Shown: one piece after another, positions 54,069 through 62,199 of the stretch | Numbering within the stretch: the first letter of the stretch is position 1 | Layout: the number at the start of each line of letters is the position of its first letter | NCBI RefSeq assembly: GCF_014844095.1 | Contig: NZ_CP062163.1 | Span: forward strand, 4,869,501-4,933,500 | Length of the DNA stretch: 64,000 nt | Source of the DNA: Brevibacillus sp. JNUCC-41 | GTDB taxonomy: Bacteria; Bacillota; Bacilli; Bacillales; DSM-1321 | Reading direction: 5' to 3' | Made by a program: the position numbers and the translations under genes | The notes under the pieces: generated by a model | What the model was told of the DNA's origin: nothing | Databases searched by the model: none | The model's input: the letters and a program-made list of their open reading frames with translations, nothing else

Positions 54069-55370
54069 TTAACCGATCATACCAATGATGAAATAGACGA
54101 TAAACATTCCGGCACTCACATACATCGGGGCTGACACTTCTTTCGCTTTTCCGGTTACCAGTTTCAAGAACGGGTACAGGATGAAACCGAATGCCATTCC
54201 ATCGGCAATACTGTATGTGAAAGGAATGATCGTGATGATCATGATTGCAGGTATGCTCTCGGTTAAATCGCTGAAATCCAGCTCTTTTATATTTCCGAGC
54301 ATCAAAATGCCAATGATGATTAAGATGGGGGCAATGGCGCTATCAGGGATTACTTTAATCACCGGTATAAATAGAAGTGATAGAATGAATAGCACGCCCG
54401 TCACCACGGAAGTAAAACCAGTTCTGCCTCCTGATGCGATTCCAGCTGCCGTTTCAACTGTAGCAACGGTAGGACTCGAACCGAATATACCTGAAAACAG
54501 AACGGACACACTTGTCGCCTGCAGCGACTTTTTATAGGCATCCTGGCGGTTTATGCTATCTACATGCCCGTGTACAAGACCAATATTTTCAAAAACAAGA
54601 ACCATCGTCATTGCAAATACACTTATCCAGAATTCAATCCGGTTCGCTTCCAAGAACGATAATGAAAAGAAGAGATCGCCGTAGGAAGCTGTGTCAATGC
54701 CTGAAAAATGGATTTTTGAAAGTTGAACCGTCCCGAACCAATAAGCAATGAGGCTGCCTGCCAGGATGGTAATCATGAAATTACCGGGGACATTTTTGAT
54801 GAACAGAGTGATTGCCAGCAAAAAGGTCAACACCGTTGCACACACCGCTGGATCGCTTAAATCTCCCAGTGCGACGATAGATGATGAACCTCTCGTGATT
54901 ATCCCGCCCTTTTCGAGACCGATTAGCATCAAGAATAAGCCAAGACCGACAGATATGGCTTCTTTTATCGACCTTGGAATCGAATCACTGATTAACTTAG
55001 AGTATTTTGTAAAAGCGATGACTACAAAAATGACCCCTGAGGTAAATACAGCACCCAATGCCGATTGCCAAGATAGACCCATCCCTTGAACCATTGTATA
55101 AGCAAATAGGGCATTTACGCCCATTCCTGGAACGAGGAGGATTGGGACATTCGCCCAAAGTCCTATCATGACACAGCTTAAAGCAGATAAAAGAATCGTC
55201 GCAATCACTGCACCATTAATCGGAATGCCCGCTTCCGATAAAATCAGGGAATTCACGATGAGAATATAGACTATTGTAAAATAGCCGACCACTCCAGCAA
55301 GGATTTCACGTTTTCCATTCGTTCCATAGTCGGAAAAATGAAAAAACGTTTCCAAGTTTAATTTCTTCAT
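54069..55370 (-). CDS. NCS2-family purine permease (PbuG/PbuO-like)
   Basis: A 433-aa transporter of the AzgA-like subgroup. It has about 12 helices with REILAGVVGYFTIVYILIVN, VPILLVPGMGVNALFAYTMV, ISVGLGLFLMLIGLEKGGII, FENIGLVHGHVDSINRQDAY and the second-repeat signature ATVETAAGIASGGRTGFTSV. This subgroup imports guanine, hypoxanthine or adenine by proton symport. AAGGATACATC precedes the ATG. The 55371-55480 leader was examined for a purine riboswitch and none is seen, unlike B. subtilis pbuG. Confidence 0.93.
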   Translation of the reverse strand: MKKLNLETFFHFSDYGTNGKREILAGVVGYFTIVYILIVNSLILSEAGIPINGAVIATILLSALSCVMIGLWANVPILLVPGMGVNALFAYTMVQGMGLSWQSALGAVFTSGVIFVVIAFTKYSKLISDSIPRSIKEAISVGLGLFLMLIGLEKGGIITRGSSSIVALGDLSDPAVCATVLTFLLAITLFIKNVPGNFMITILAGSLIAYWFGTVQLSKIHFSGIDTASYGDLFFSLSFLEANRIEFWISVFAMTMVLVFENIGLVHGHVDSINRQDAYKKSLQATSVSVLFSGIFGSSPTVATVETAAGIASGGRTGFTSVVTGVLFILSLLFIPVIKVIPDSAIAPILIIIGILMLGNIKELDFSDLTESIPAIMIITIIPFTYSIADGMAFGFILYPFLKLVTGKAKEVSAPMYVSAGMFIVYFIIGMIG

Positions 55371-55482
55371 GATGTATCCTTATTAAATTTGTCCCTCGCC
55401 CACCCGTTTGTATTAGTGACAAACTACACTTGGCGATTTTAACAAAAAAAAGGATAAAAATAAATAGTAAAGATCAAAATTT

Positions 55483-55513
55483 GAAAAAAACTGTCGGAAA
55501 TAATCCCGACAGC
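55483..55513 (-). terminator. Terminator of the beta-carbonic anhydrase gene
   Basis: CTGTCGG and CCGACAG arms followed by TTTTTTTCAAA on the minus strand, 14 bp after the stop. Confidence 0.8.
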
Positions 55514-55526
55514 CTTGTTGAATATA

Positions 55527-56099
55527 TTATTTTTGTCCTTCCGCATACCCATCGACTACCAATTCCAGCTTCCCTGTATCAGGTGAAATGATAAGACCAT
55601 GAACAGGAATATTTTTAGGAATCAAAGGGTGTCCTTTAATCACTTCCACACTTTTCTTACAACTTTCATAAACATCATCAAATCCGCGAAGCCAACTGCG
55701 AATATCTATTCCTGAAGCTCCAAGGGTATCGATGGTGCTCTGTGGAATATCACGTTCGAGCATCTTCCCTACTACAGAATCAGCATCCACTGATGCCATC
55801 CCGCAATCATGGTGAGGAATGACCAATACTTCATCTGCCTTTAGCTCATAAACGGCAACAAGGATACTCCGCATGACACTTCCGAAAGGATGGGAGACGA
55901 TTGCCCCGGCAGTCTTCAGGATTTTGACATCGCCATTTTTGACATTCAAGGATTTTGGCAATAGTTCAACGAGTCGTGTGTCCATACAGCTTATGATGAC
56001 CATACGTTTCTCAGGGAACTTATCCGTTCTATACTTGACATATTCGCCTTTTTCTACAAACTGTTCATTAAAATCAAGAATCTCATTAAGTAAACTCAT
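55527..56099 (-). CDS. Beta-class carbonic anhydrase
   Basis: A 190-aa zinc enzyme. Ligands are visible as Cys in VIISCMDTRLVE (Cys-x-Asp-x-Arg) and His-x-x-Cys in VIPHHDCGMASVD; FPEKRMVII and HPLIPKNIPVHGLIISPDTG are typical of the short Bacillus proteins (YvdA/YtiB type). The start at 56099 follows AAAGGTGGTAAAT. It probably supplies bicarbonate for carboxylases. Monocistronic. Confidence 0.93.
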   Translation of the reverse strand: MSLLNEILDFNEQFVEKGEYVKYRTDKFPEKRMVIISCMDTRLVELLPKSLNVKNGDVKILKTAGAIVSHPFGSVMRSILVAVYELKADEVLVIPHHDCGMASVDADSVVGKMLERDIPQSTIDTLGASGIDIRSWLRGFDDVYESCKKSVEVIKGHPLIPKNIPVHGLIISPDTGKLELVVDGYAEGQK

Positions 56100-56188
56100 A
56101 TTTACCACCTTTAATTTAAGTATTTAATCTATGTATTCCACTAAGATTATATCAAATATTTAAAAGATTTGCTAAAGAGTAACCTTAG

Positions 56189-56983
56189 TCAATTTGAACG
56201 ATGATTTAAAGTGGCTGCACAGAAGCCCAAGACGATGATTTTAGGAATTTTATCAACTTTTGATGAAAATGAAAGTATGGGTGTATTTGTCTTGAATCGT
56301 TTCCCCCACTCCAAAGGCATCCAGCCCTCTTGGTATGAAACGATTTTTTCCCCTTCTTTTGTGGAAATCTCGAATGAATTCACACTTCCCGGCGTTTCAA
56401 TGGGCATCCATTCCGTACCATCTTCCTTATATATCATTCCATTAATCTTTAAGAATGACCGATTTTCTTGATACGATCCAATAATGCCACCCTGATCATC
56501 CATGATCGTCAATTTATTGAAAAGTCCCCTTTTAATATGGTACTTAGCCAACAATCGCCCCTCATGGTCCACCAGTTCATAACGCTTGGCCAGGAGCATC
56601 GACAAGAAATTGGGTATCATCCACATGAACCACTTCATATTCAAATCCCGTACCTCGCCCATTAGAGACCCATCCGGTGCAAAAAGAAGGAGGCGCAATG
56701 TCGGTGCTGGCATAAAGGTCAACAAAACATGTTCATTTTTAAATAACCCGGGATTTGTCCCGATGTGTTCATCAGGCAATTCCTTCAATCTATTTTCATA
56801 TATACGATGACTGACAAATTGGGCAATGCTAATGAAAATAAAAGGAGACGTTATCAATAATATATTGCCCGGAATCATTTTAAAAATATGACAAATGAAA
56901 AATACAATGGCCAAAAGAAGTGATATCCAAGATGCATGAAAATTTGAATTGCTTGTTTTCTGATAATATTCACGTATATTCAT
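56189..56983 (-). CDS. Hypothetical membrane protein with LURP-one/tubby-like C-terminal part
   Basis: A 264-aa protein. Two adjacent N-terminal helices (FHASWISLLLAIVFFICHIF and ILLITSPFIFISIAQFVSH) are followed by about 180 residues of regular beta strands: LRLLLFAPDGSLMGEVRDLN, RYELVDHEGRLLAKYHIKRG, LFNKLTIMDDQGGIIGSYQE and MPLEWGKRFKTNTPILSFSS. Repeated strand-turn units of the form DxxGxxxxxY suggest the LURP-one/tubby-like barrel, but I cannot confirm the family. No catalytic residues stand out. Neighbours give no hint. Confidence 0.75.
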   Translation of the reverse strand: MNIREYYQKTSNSNFHASWISLLLAIVFFICHIFKMIPGNILLITSPFIFISIAQFVSHRIYENRLKELPDEHIGTNPGLFKNEHVLLTFMPAPTLRLLLFAPDGSLMGEVRDLNMKWFMWMIPNFLSMLLAKRYELVDHEGRLLAKYHIKRGLFNKLTIMDDQGGIIGSYQENRSFLKINGMIYKEDGTEWMPIETPGSVNSFEISTKEGEKIVSYQEGWMPLEWGKRFKTNTPILSFSSKVDKIPKIIVLGFCAATLNHRSN

Positions 56984-57167
56984 ATCCTGCTCTGCTCCTC
57001 ACTCCTTACAAGAAAGATTGCCGCAACGAACATTGATCTGCAGTACCACAAACCGCCCGGCATCCACTTCCTAAAAGTGCATTGAAGTAGTTATCATAAT
57101 ACTTTATTCGCTTTAATGTGATCTATTCCTTTTTTAATGTAGGTCAATTCCCAACTTGGTTCATATA

Positions 57168-57200
57168 AAAAAGGACTCCTAATTGAACGGAATCCTTTTT
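57168..57200 (-). terminator. Terminator of the DUF4870 gene
   Basis: AAAAAGGACTCC and GGAATCCTTTTT arms with one mismatch, T5 on the minus strand, 10 bp after the stop. Confidence 0.75.
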
Positions 57201-57209
57201 ACATCATTA

Positions 57210-57530
57210 CTATAAAATCCTGAAAATCAACGGGAACCTATAATCCGTTCCTTCATAAGCCCTAATGGCAGCGATGATGGTGAATACGACTAAAGCTATC
57301 CCGATAACCGGCAATAGCAAGAATCCAACCAATACTATAGTGAGTATCCCTGCAACTATTGAATATACGGTGTAGGAAATGAAAAAATTCAGGTATTCCC
57401 TTCCGTGATAATCCACAAATTGTGACGAGTCCTTCTTCAATAACCAAATCACTAAAGGACCGATAAATGCTGTAAAAAAGCTGATCACATAAATAAGGGC
57501 AGCAAACACTCTTTCATCTTTAGTAGGCAT
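57210..57530 (-). CDS. DUF4870 small membrane protein
   Basis: A 106-aa protein with three hydrophobic segments: VFAALIYVISFFTAFIGPLV, FFISYTVYSIVAGILTIVLV and GFLLLPVIGIALVVFTIIAA. The family motif LKKDSSQFVDYHGREYLNF lies between the first two. The start at 57530 follows AAAGGAGGAGAAGACACT; an earlier in-frame ATG runs through this site. Function of the family is unknown. Confidence 0.88.
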   Translation of the reverse strand: MPTKDERVFAALIYVISFFTAFIGPLVIWLLKKDSSQFVDYHGREYLNFFISYTVYSIVAGILTIVLVGFLLLPVIGIALVVFTIIAAIRAYEGTDYRFPLIFRIL

Positions 57531-57752
57531 AGTGTCTTCTCCTCCTTTCTCATATGAATAATTACGAATCAAATGCAAAATAGTTTCATTTTTCCTCTCA
57601 TTATATTCGAAAAAAGTAAATTAGGACTGCCTTTTCTTTATAAAACCCAAATGGCAATACATATGACAAAAAATCAGAATATGTTCATCCGTCTTGTGCA
57701 TACAGTTTAAATAATGGATGTCCCATACCTTCTAGAATGGAGTGATGTTTTT

Positions 57753-58535
57753 TTGCTGAACGAATTTCAAGCCTTCATCCTTGGGATCATTCAAGGCTTG
57801 ACTGAGTTTTTACCTATTTCAAGCACTGGGCATTTATATTTAGGACGGCATATCTTCCATCTTGACGACGCCGGCATTTTTCTGGATACCATGCTCCATA
57901 TCGGTACCTTGCTAGCGTTATTGGTCGTCTATAAGAATGACATTATTGCCATTTTGAAAAAACCTTTCTCTAAAATGACCCTACTTCTCATTGCCGGGAC
58001 AATCCCTGCAGTGATTGCCGGCATTTTACTCGGGGATTGGTTCGATGGCCTTTCAAAAACAGGCGTGACCATAGGCTGGGAATTTTTAGCGACCGGACTG
58101 ATTTTATGGGTAGCGGACGGAGTAAGAAAAGGCGGTAAATCCCTTAATGAAATTTCGATTAAAGATGCCTTGATCATCGGTACCTTTCAAGCTGCTGCCA
58201 TCATGCCTGCCCTTTCGCGTTCCGGCCTGACGATAGCCGCTGGCCTATTCTGCCGGCTGGATAGGGCCACTGCAGCCTATTTTTCCTTTTTGCTATCAAT
58301 TCCTGCCATTACCGGGGGCATTGTATTTCAGATGAAACCGATTTTTACAGGAGAAGTTGAACGGCTGCCACTCACTGCACTTTTCGTCGGAACCCTTGCA
58401 GCAGCAATCTTTGGTTATATAGCCGTAGTATGGATGATCGATTTCTTAAAAAAGCGATCACTGAAAATATTCTCCATTTATGTATGGGCCCTAGGCGCGA
58501 TCATTTTATTCATGCAATTCACAGGTGAATTTTAA
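57753..58535 (+). CDS. uppP: Undecaprenyl-diphosphatase UppP (BacA)
   Basis: A 260-aa membrane phosphatase that recycles undecaprenyl diphosphate for cell wall synthesis and gives intrinsic bacitracin tolerance. Motif 1 is IIQGLTEFLPISSTGHLYLG (catalytic Glu and Ser/His), motif 2 is IMPALSRSGLTIAAG (phosphate-binding Ser-Arg-Ser). A TTG start at 57753 is chosen: GGAGTGAT precedes it and the product then begins MLNEFQAFILG, the usual N-terminus. An ATG 39 bp earlier lacks a ribosome site. Seven to eight helices are predicted. Confidence 0.96.
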   Translation: MLNEFQAFILGIIQGLTEFLPISSTGHLYLGRHIFHLDDAGIFLDTMLHIGTLLALLVVYKNDIIAILKKPFSKMTLLLIAGTIPAVIAGILLGDWFDGLSKTGVTIGWEFLATGLILWVADGVRKGGKSLNEISIKDALIIGTFQAAAIMPALSRSGLTIAAGLFCRLDRATAAYFSFLLSIPAITGGIVFQMKPIFTGEVERLPLTALFVGTLAAAIFGYIAVVWMIDFLKKRSLKIFSIYVWALGAIILFMQFTGEF

Positions 58536-58735
58536 CGAAAAAAGCAGGCGAAAAACCAGTTTTTCATGGAAAAATGCATACGTTTGCCTTTCAAATTCAC
58601 CCTTGTTGAAAAAGTTGAAATTTGACGAAAAAAAAAGGCAAAAAACCTATTCCCAAACTGTTTTTTTTTTAGTATTATACCTTCGTAAGGTTCTTTTGAT
58701 TTGCATATTTTCTGACAATAAAAATAGGGAAGGCA

Positions 58736-58852
58736 AATGGTGCGCCACCGGTTTCCGGTTCTAGTGGGTTCGATTCCCACCCCGAAATTTTTTGATGAAC
58801 GACTTAAAAAATTTCGAGGGTGGGCAGCGACTACGCATAAGAACTGCCCTCA
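58736..58852 (+). other. Structured leader with tRNA T-arm-like hairpin before the GNAT gene
   Basis: Several nested inverted repeats lie just upstream of 58868. GTGGG-TTCGATT-CCCAC (58764-58780) is a perfect T-stem and T-loop look-alike. CCGG-TTT-CCGG sits before it (58748-58758). CCCACCCCGAAATTTTTT (58776-58793) pairs with AAAAAATTTCGAGGGTGGG (58806-58824), and GGGCAG (58821) with CTGCCC (58844). A full cloverleaf cannot be built because no matching 5' acceptor strand exists. It could be a cis-acting RNA, a tRNA fragment left by an integration event, or an attenuator. The rest of 58536-58735 is A/T-rich with two similar GACGAAAAAA tracts. Confidence 0.4.
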
Positions 58853-58867
58853 AACGGAGGGACGGAA

Positions 58868-59422
58868 ATGTTAAAAAAGAGAGATTTCACAGATTGTTTT
58901 TCTCTTTATGAACAAATGACGCATCCAGATGTCTTCCCTTTCGTGCGCCAAAAGGTAGATTCATATGAAGAATATGTTTTCATTACTAAGCAAACGATCG
59001 AAGCCGAAGATGCTGGGCAACTCATATCACGAACAATCTTGGATGAATGGGAAAATCCCATCGGTTGTATTTCTTTATACGATATTGAAAATGGTGCAGG
59101 TTTCTTAGGCACATGGCTTGGCAAGCCTTATCATGGAAAAGGGTATAATGCCATCGCAAAAGACGCTTTCTTTAAAGAGCTTTTTTTCGAGCTCGGTTTG
59201 GAAACGGTATTCATGCGTATCCGCAAAAAAAATATCCGCTCTATAAAAGCCGCAGAAAAGCTTCCCTATGCCGTCAATGCCAACGAAACAAGAAAATCCC
59301 TTTATGATCAAATCAATCATGAAGGAGATATCTACGATTTGTATGAAATCCCTAAAGATTTATACACGTTTCATATCCTTAGACAGCATGATGATGACGA
59401 ACAACAGTTACTTGAAGCATAG
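58868..59422 (+). CDS. GNAT-family N-acetyltransferase
   Basis: A 184-aa acetyltransferase of the RimJ/RimL-like type. It has VRQKVDSYEEYVFITKQTIE, DEWENPIGCISLYDIENGAG, the acetyl-CoA loop GTWLGKPYHGKGYNAIAKDA, and LGLETVFMRIRKKNIRSIKA with AAEKLPY. The start follows GGAGGGACGGAA. An extended structured leader lies upstream. The substrate is not predictable. Confidence 0.88.
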   Translation: MLKKRDFTDCFSLYEQMTHPDVFPFVRQKVDSYEEYVFITKQTIEAEDAGQLISRTILDEWENPIGCISLYDIENGAGFLGTWLGKPYHGKGYNAIAKDAFFKELFFELGLETVFMRIRKKNIRSIKAAEKLPYAVNANETRKSLYDQINHEGDIYDLYEIPKDLYTFHILRQHDDDEQQLLEA

Positions 59423-59472
59423 AGCGAAGAACATTTCAGCATGGCTTTGTTTTTCTTTTCATATAATGGCCG

Positions 59473-59502
59473 GAGCTTCCAAACCTGGAAAGCTCTTTTT
59501 TC
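59473..59502 (+). terminator. Terminator of the GNAT gene
   Basis: GAGCTTCC and GGAAAGCTC arms followed by TTTTTTCC, about 50 bp after the stop. Confidence 0.75.
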
Positions 59503-59536
59503 CATTTTCACAGGATGTTTAAGATCGATTGCTGCA

Positions 59537-59567
59537 AATCCCTATTCTTTTTAGGGATATTTTTTTA
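59537..59567 (+). terminator. Hairpin with T7 upstream of the lrgA-like gene
   Basis: ATCCCT and AGGGAT arms followed by ATTTTTTTA, 61 bp before the LrgA-family start. It is either a second terminator for the GNAT unit or part of an attenuating leader. Confidence 0.5.
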
Positions 59568-59627
59568 TAATGAATACAATTGACCAATTCAACAATATAT
59601 TCAAAGCGTCATTGAAAGGACTTAATC

Positions 59628-60020
59628 ATGAAAAAAACATTTGCTTTTATCGTGCAGCTCATCTTCCTGCTCATCATTTGCAAGCTCGGCTATTATTTAG
59701 CCAATTTACTACATTTACCGATACCAGGCAACGTCATCGGCATGATTCTATTATTCGGTTTATTACAGACGAAGGTAATAAAAGTAGAATGGATTGAACT
59801 TACTTCAGGATTTTTGGTAAAGCACTTAGCCTTTTTCTTCATTCCCATTTCAATCAGTTTAATGACCATGGGATGGCTTTTCATTGAATTCGGTTTACCA
59901 TTGGCACTGACATTGGGAGTCAGCCTGGTTTTTGGATTTATCGTTTCGGCTTGGACCGTCCAGAAGCTATCCCATAGAGAAGAGGTTAAGCAGCATGACA
60001 GAGCTCATCACAACTTATAG
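59628..60020 (+). CDS. CidA/LrgA-family holin-like protein
   Basis: A 130-aa protein with four helices: FAFIVQLIFLLIICKLGYYL, LPIPGNVIGMILLFGLLQTK (family motif), LVKHLAFFFIPISISLMTMG and LPLALTLGVSLVFGFIVSAW, then a charged tail. GAAAGGACTTAATC precedes the ATG. It overlaps the LrgB-family gene by 26 bp, as in lrgAB and cidAB operons. Roles proposed for such pairs are control of autolysis and, in Bacillus, pyruvate or overflow-metabolite transport. Confidence 0.92.
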   Translation: MKKTFAFIVQLIFLLIICKLGYYLANLLHLPIPGNVIGMILLFGLLQTKVIKVEWIELTSGFLVKHLAFFFIPISISLMTMGWLFIEFGLPLALTLGVSLVFGFIVSAWTVQKLSHREEVKQHDRAHHNL

Positions 60021-60678
60021 CATCTTGATAACCATCCTTGCCTATTTCATTGGAAGGAAAATATATGCTAAACATCCATCGCCTTTTACGACACCCGTAT
60101 TTTTCAGTACGATTACAATTATTCTCGTACTGCTGATCAGCGGTTTGGACTTCGAAGATTATTCACCAGGAAAGGACATCATCACCTACTTCCTGGGACC
60201 GGCTACCGTTGCTTTGGCCGTACCTCTTTATAAAAATAGAAAAATAATCGTTAAATATGCAATGCCGGCAATTAGCGGCATGGTTTTTGGTCTTCTGGTC
60301 ACATTGTTCATTGCCTTTGCCATCGCTAAAGCATTTTCACTTCCGCAAATCATACTCCAAGGATTGGCGGTTAAATCCATTACAGTGCCCATCGCTGTTG
60401 AAATCACCGAACTTTATGGCGGAAATTCCAATATATCAGCAGCCTTCGTCATTTTGACTGGGGTACTGGGTACGATGATCGCTCCAAAAATGATGGATAA
60501 ACTAAACATTACGATGCCCTTCGCACGCGGTATCGCTTATGGTACGATCGCCCATGGTCTCGGAACGGCTCAAGCTGCCCAGGAAAGTGAGTTTACCGGG
60601 GCTGTCGCAGGTGCGGCAATGGCTATCGCAGGTATCCTTATTTCCTGTTTCTTTCCTTTTATAAGTAATTTCCTATAA
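59995..60678 (+). CDS. LrgB/CidB-family membrane protein
   Basis: A 227-aa protein. It has TYSILITILAYFIGRKIYAK, FLGPATVALAVPLYKNRKII (family signature), LKSITVPIAVEI-like AVKSITVPIAVEITELYGG and ARGIAYGTIAHGLGTAQAAQ. The start at 59995 follows AGAGGTTAAGCAGC; an earlier in-frame ATG lies in the middle of the upstream gene. It works with the preceding LrgA-type protein. A strong terminator follows at once. Confidence 0.93.
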   Translation: MTELITTYSILITILAYFIGRKIYAKHPSPFTTPVFFSTITIILVLLISGLDFEDYSPGKDIITYFLGPATVALAVPLYKNRKIIVKYAMPAISGMVFGLLVTLFIAFAIAKAFSLPQIILQGLAVKSITVPIAVEITELYGGNSNISAAFVILTGVLGTMIAPKMMDKLNITMPFARGIAYGTIAHGLGTAQAAQESEFTGAVAGAAMAIAGILISCFFPFISNFL

Positions 60679-60716
60679 AAAGAACCGCAGCGTCAACGAC
60701 GTTGCGGTTCTTCTTT
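60679..60716. terminator. Terminator between the LrgB-type and DUF2639 genes
   Basis: AAGAACCGCA and TGCGGTTCTT arms with an inner CGTC/GACG stem. It lies 0-38 bp past the LrgB stop and 6 bp past the stop of the convergent DUF2639 gene, so it probably serves both strands. Confidence 0.85.
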
Positions 60717-60721
60717 ATGAT

Positions 60722-60865
60722 TTATTTTTTTTGCAGATCGTCGTATAGACGCCTTAAAATATAGGTTTTATACAGTTCCAGCTTTTTTTTCTCAATTGGA
60801 TGATAGCTAATCCCTGCTGCTTTCAGCTGCTGAATGAACCACCCTTTGGAATATTCATAAGCCAT
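60722..60865 (-). CDS. DUF2639 family small protein (YflJ-like, 47 aa)
   Basis: The frame encodes MAYEYSKGWFIQQLKAAGIS, then YHPIEKKKLELYKTYILRRL and YDDLQKK. It is small, basic and helical, matching the YflJ/DUF2639 pattern (KGWxxQxLKxAGIxxHPxExKKLExYKTYxLR). AGGAGGGGGTAGA directly precedes the ATG. No membrane segment is seen. Function is not known. Confidence 0.88.
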   Translation of the reverse strand: MAYEYSKGWFIQQLKAAGISYHPIEKKKLELYKTYILRRLYDDLQKK

Positions 60866-60917
60866 TCTACCCCCTCCTCTGTTCGAAAAAGATATGCTTC
60901 ATAGAGGGGAATGATAC

Positions 60918-61997
60918 TTATTTTTTTGCACCCATTACTTTAAGTAGTAATTCATACATTTCAGCTGCCGTTTTGAATGGGCGCTTTTGACGCATTTTCT
61001 CCTGATATTCATCTGATTGTTTCACTAAATCCGCTAATGTAGCATTAAAAATCCGGTCATTTAGCTCTTCTTCTTCGATGACTTTACAAAAACCCTGTTT
61101 TTCAAAGCTTGACGCATTCAGGATTTGATCTCCACGGGATGCATTGGCACTTAGAGGGATAAGCAACATCGGCTTTTGCAAAGCAAGGAATTCAAAAATT
61201 GAATTTGAACCTGCCCTTGACACAACGACGTCAGCAGCCGCCAAAAGATCGAACAATTCTTCATGTACGAACTCAAAAGGAGCATATCCCCTTTGTTTCA
61301 ATTCCGTTTTCACATTTCCCTTCCCGCAAATGTGAATAATCTGATAATCCTTTAATAAGGCATCAAGGTTATCTGTAATCAGATTATTGATTTTAACGGC
61401 CCCAAGGCTTCCTCCCATAACGAGCAATACCGGTTTGTTATTCGTGAATCCACAAAATGTCTTTCCAGCAGAAGCGTTTCCAGTAAAAATCCCATCGCGC
61501 AATACAGCGCCAAGATACATGGCCTTCTCTTTAGGAAGATCCTTTTCCGTTTCCTGGAAAGTAGTGAAGATTTTAGATGCAAGCGGCATGGCAATCTTAT
61601 TAGCCAGACCAGGCGTATAATCCGATTCATGTATCGCGATCGGTATTCTTAGCATCCTGCCTGCCAAAACGACTGGAACCGAAACGAATCCACCTTTAGA
61701 AAAAATGAAATCCGGCTTGGTCTTTTTTAATATTTTTCGTGCATCAAAAATCCCTTTTATGACCCGGAAAGGATCTTTCATATTTTCAACAGATAGATAA
61801 CGCCGGAATTTTCCAACGGAAATCGTTTCATAACGGACCTCGGGAAATTCCGTTTCGATGATATTTTTTTCAATGCCTTTTTTTGATCCAATATAAGTAA
61901 CATCCCAATCATGCTTTAAAAATTCCGGGATGATTGCTGCATTAACAGATACATGACCGGCAGAACCGCCTCCGGTAAATACTATTTTCTTAGTCAA
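60918..61997 (-). CDS. MurG-type UDP-GlcNAc:lipid I N-acetylglucosaminyltransferase (second-copy type)
   Basis: A 359-aa GT28 enzyme. It has KKIVFTGGGSAGHVSVNAAI (glycine-rich loop), DFIFSKGGFVSVPVVLAGRM, IPIAIHESDYTPGLANK, LLVMGGSLGAVKINNLI and LLAAADVVVSRAGSNSIFEF with ALQKPMLLIPL (donor-binding). A TTG start at 61997 is chosen with GGAAGGTGG upstream. It forms lipid II or a related glycolipid. It is not in a dcw/mur cluster, so it is probably the extra MurG paralogue found in many Bacilli rather than the main enzyme; its separate role is unknown. Confidence 0.92.
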   Translation of the reverse strand: MTKKIVFTGGGSAGHVSVNAAIIPEFLKHDWDVTYIGSKKGIEKNIIETEFPEVRYETISVGKFRRYLSVENMKDPFRVIKGIFDARKILKKTKPDFIFSKGGFVSVPVVLAGRMLRIPIAIHESDYTPGLANKIAMPLASKIFTTFQETEKDLPKEKAMYLGAVLRDGIFTGNASAGKTFCGFTNNKPVLLVMGGSLGAVKINNLITDNLDALLKDYQIIHICGKGNVKTELKQRGYAPFEFVHEELFDLLAAADVVVSRAGSNSIFEFLALQKPMLLIPLSANASRGDQILNASSFEKQGFCKVIEEEELNDRIFNATLADLVKQSDEYQEKMRQKRPFKTAAEMYELLLKVMGAKK

Positions 61998-62199
61998 TAT
62001 TTCCACCTTCCAAACTTAAAAAATCACTTTGCATCCATATTACCATATATCCTTGCCATTAATAACTTGAAAAAGTATTCAGTGAATCGCTAAATCCCAA
62101 TGATGAATGTAATCATCGATTATTTTTCCTTTTTCAGCATGAATATATTATAATCTTAGTATTCTACAATACTACAAGATACATTGGAGGAGTAATACA

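Noticed and set aside
55371..55480. Possible purine riboswitch before the NCS2 permease
   Set aside because: The conserved purine aptamer loops and P1 sequence are not found; only a short leader with a normal ribosome site.
58532..58780. Minus-strand 82-aa frame beginning MGIEPTRTGNRW
   Set aside because: It runs across the structured leader and the A/T-rich tracts and overlaps the uppP stop; it resembles frames created by RNA-like sequence, not a protein.
58700..58790. Complete tRNA gene
   Set aside because: Only a T-arm-like hairpin is present. No D-arm, anticodon arm or pairing 5' acceptor strand can be drawn.
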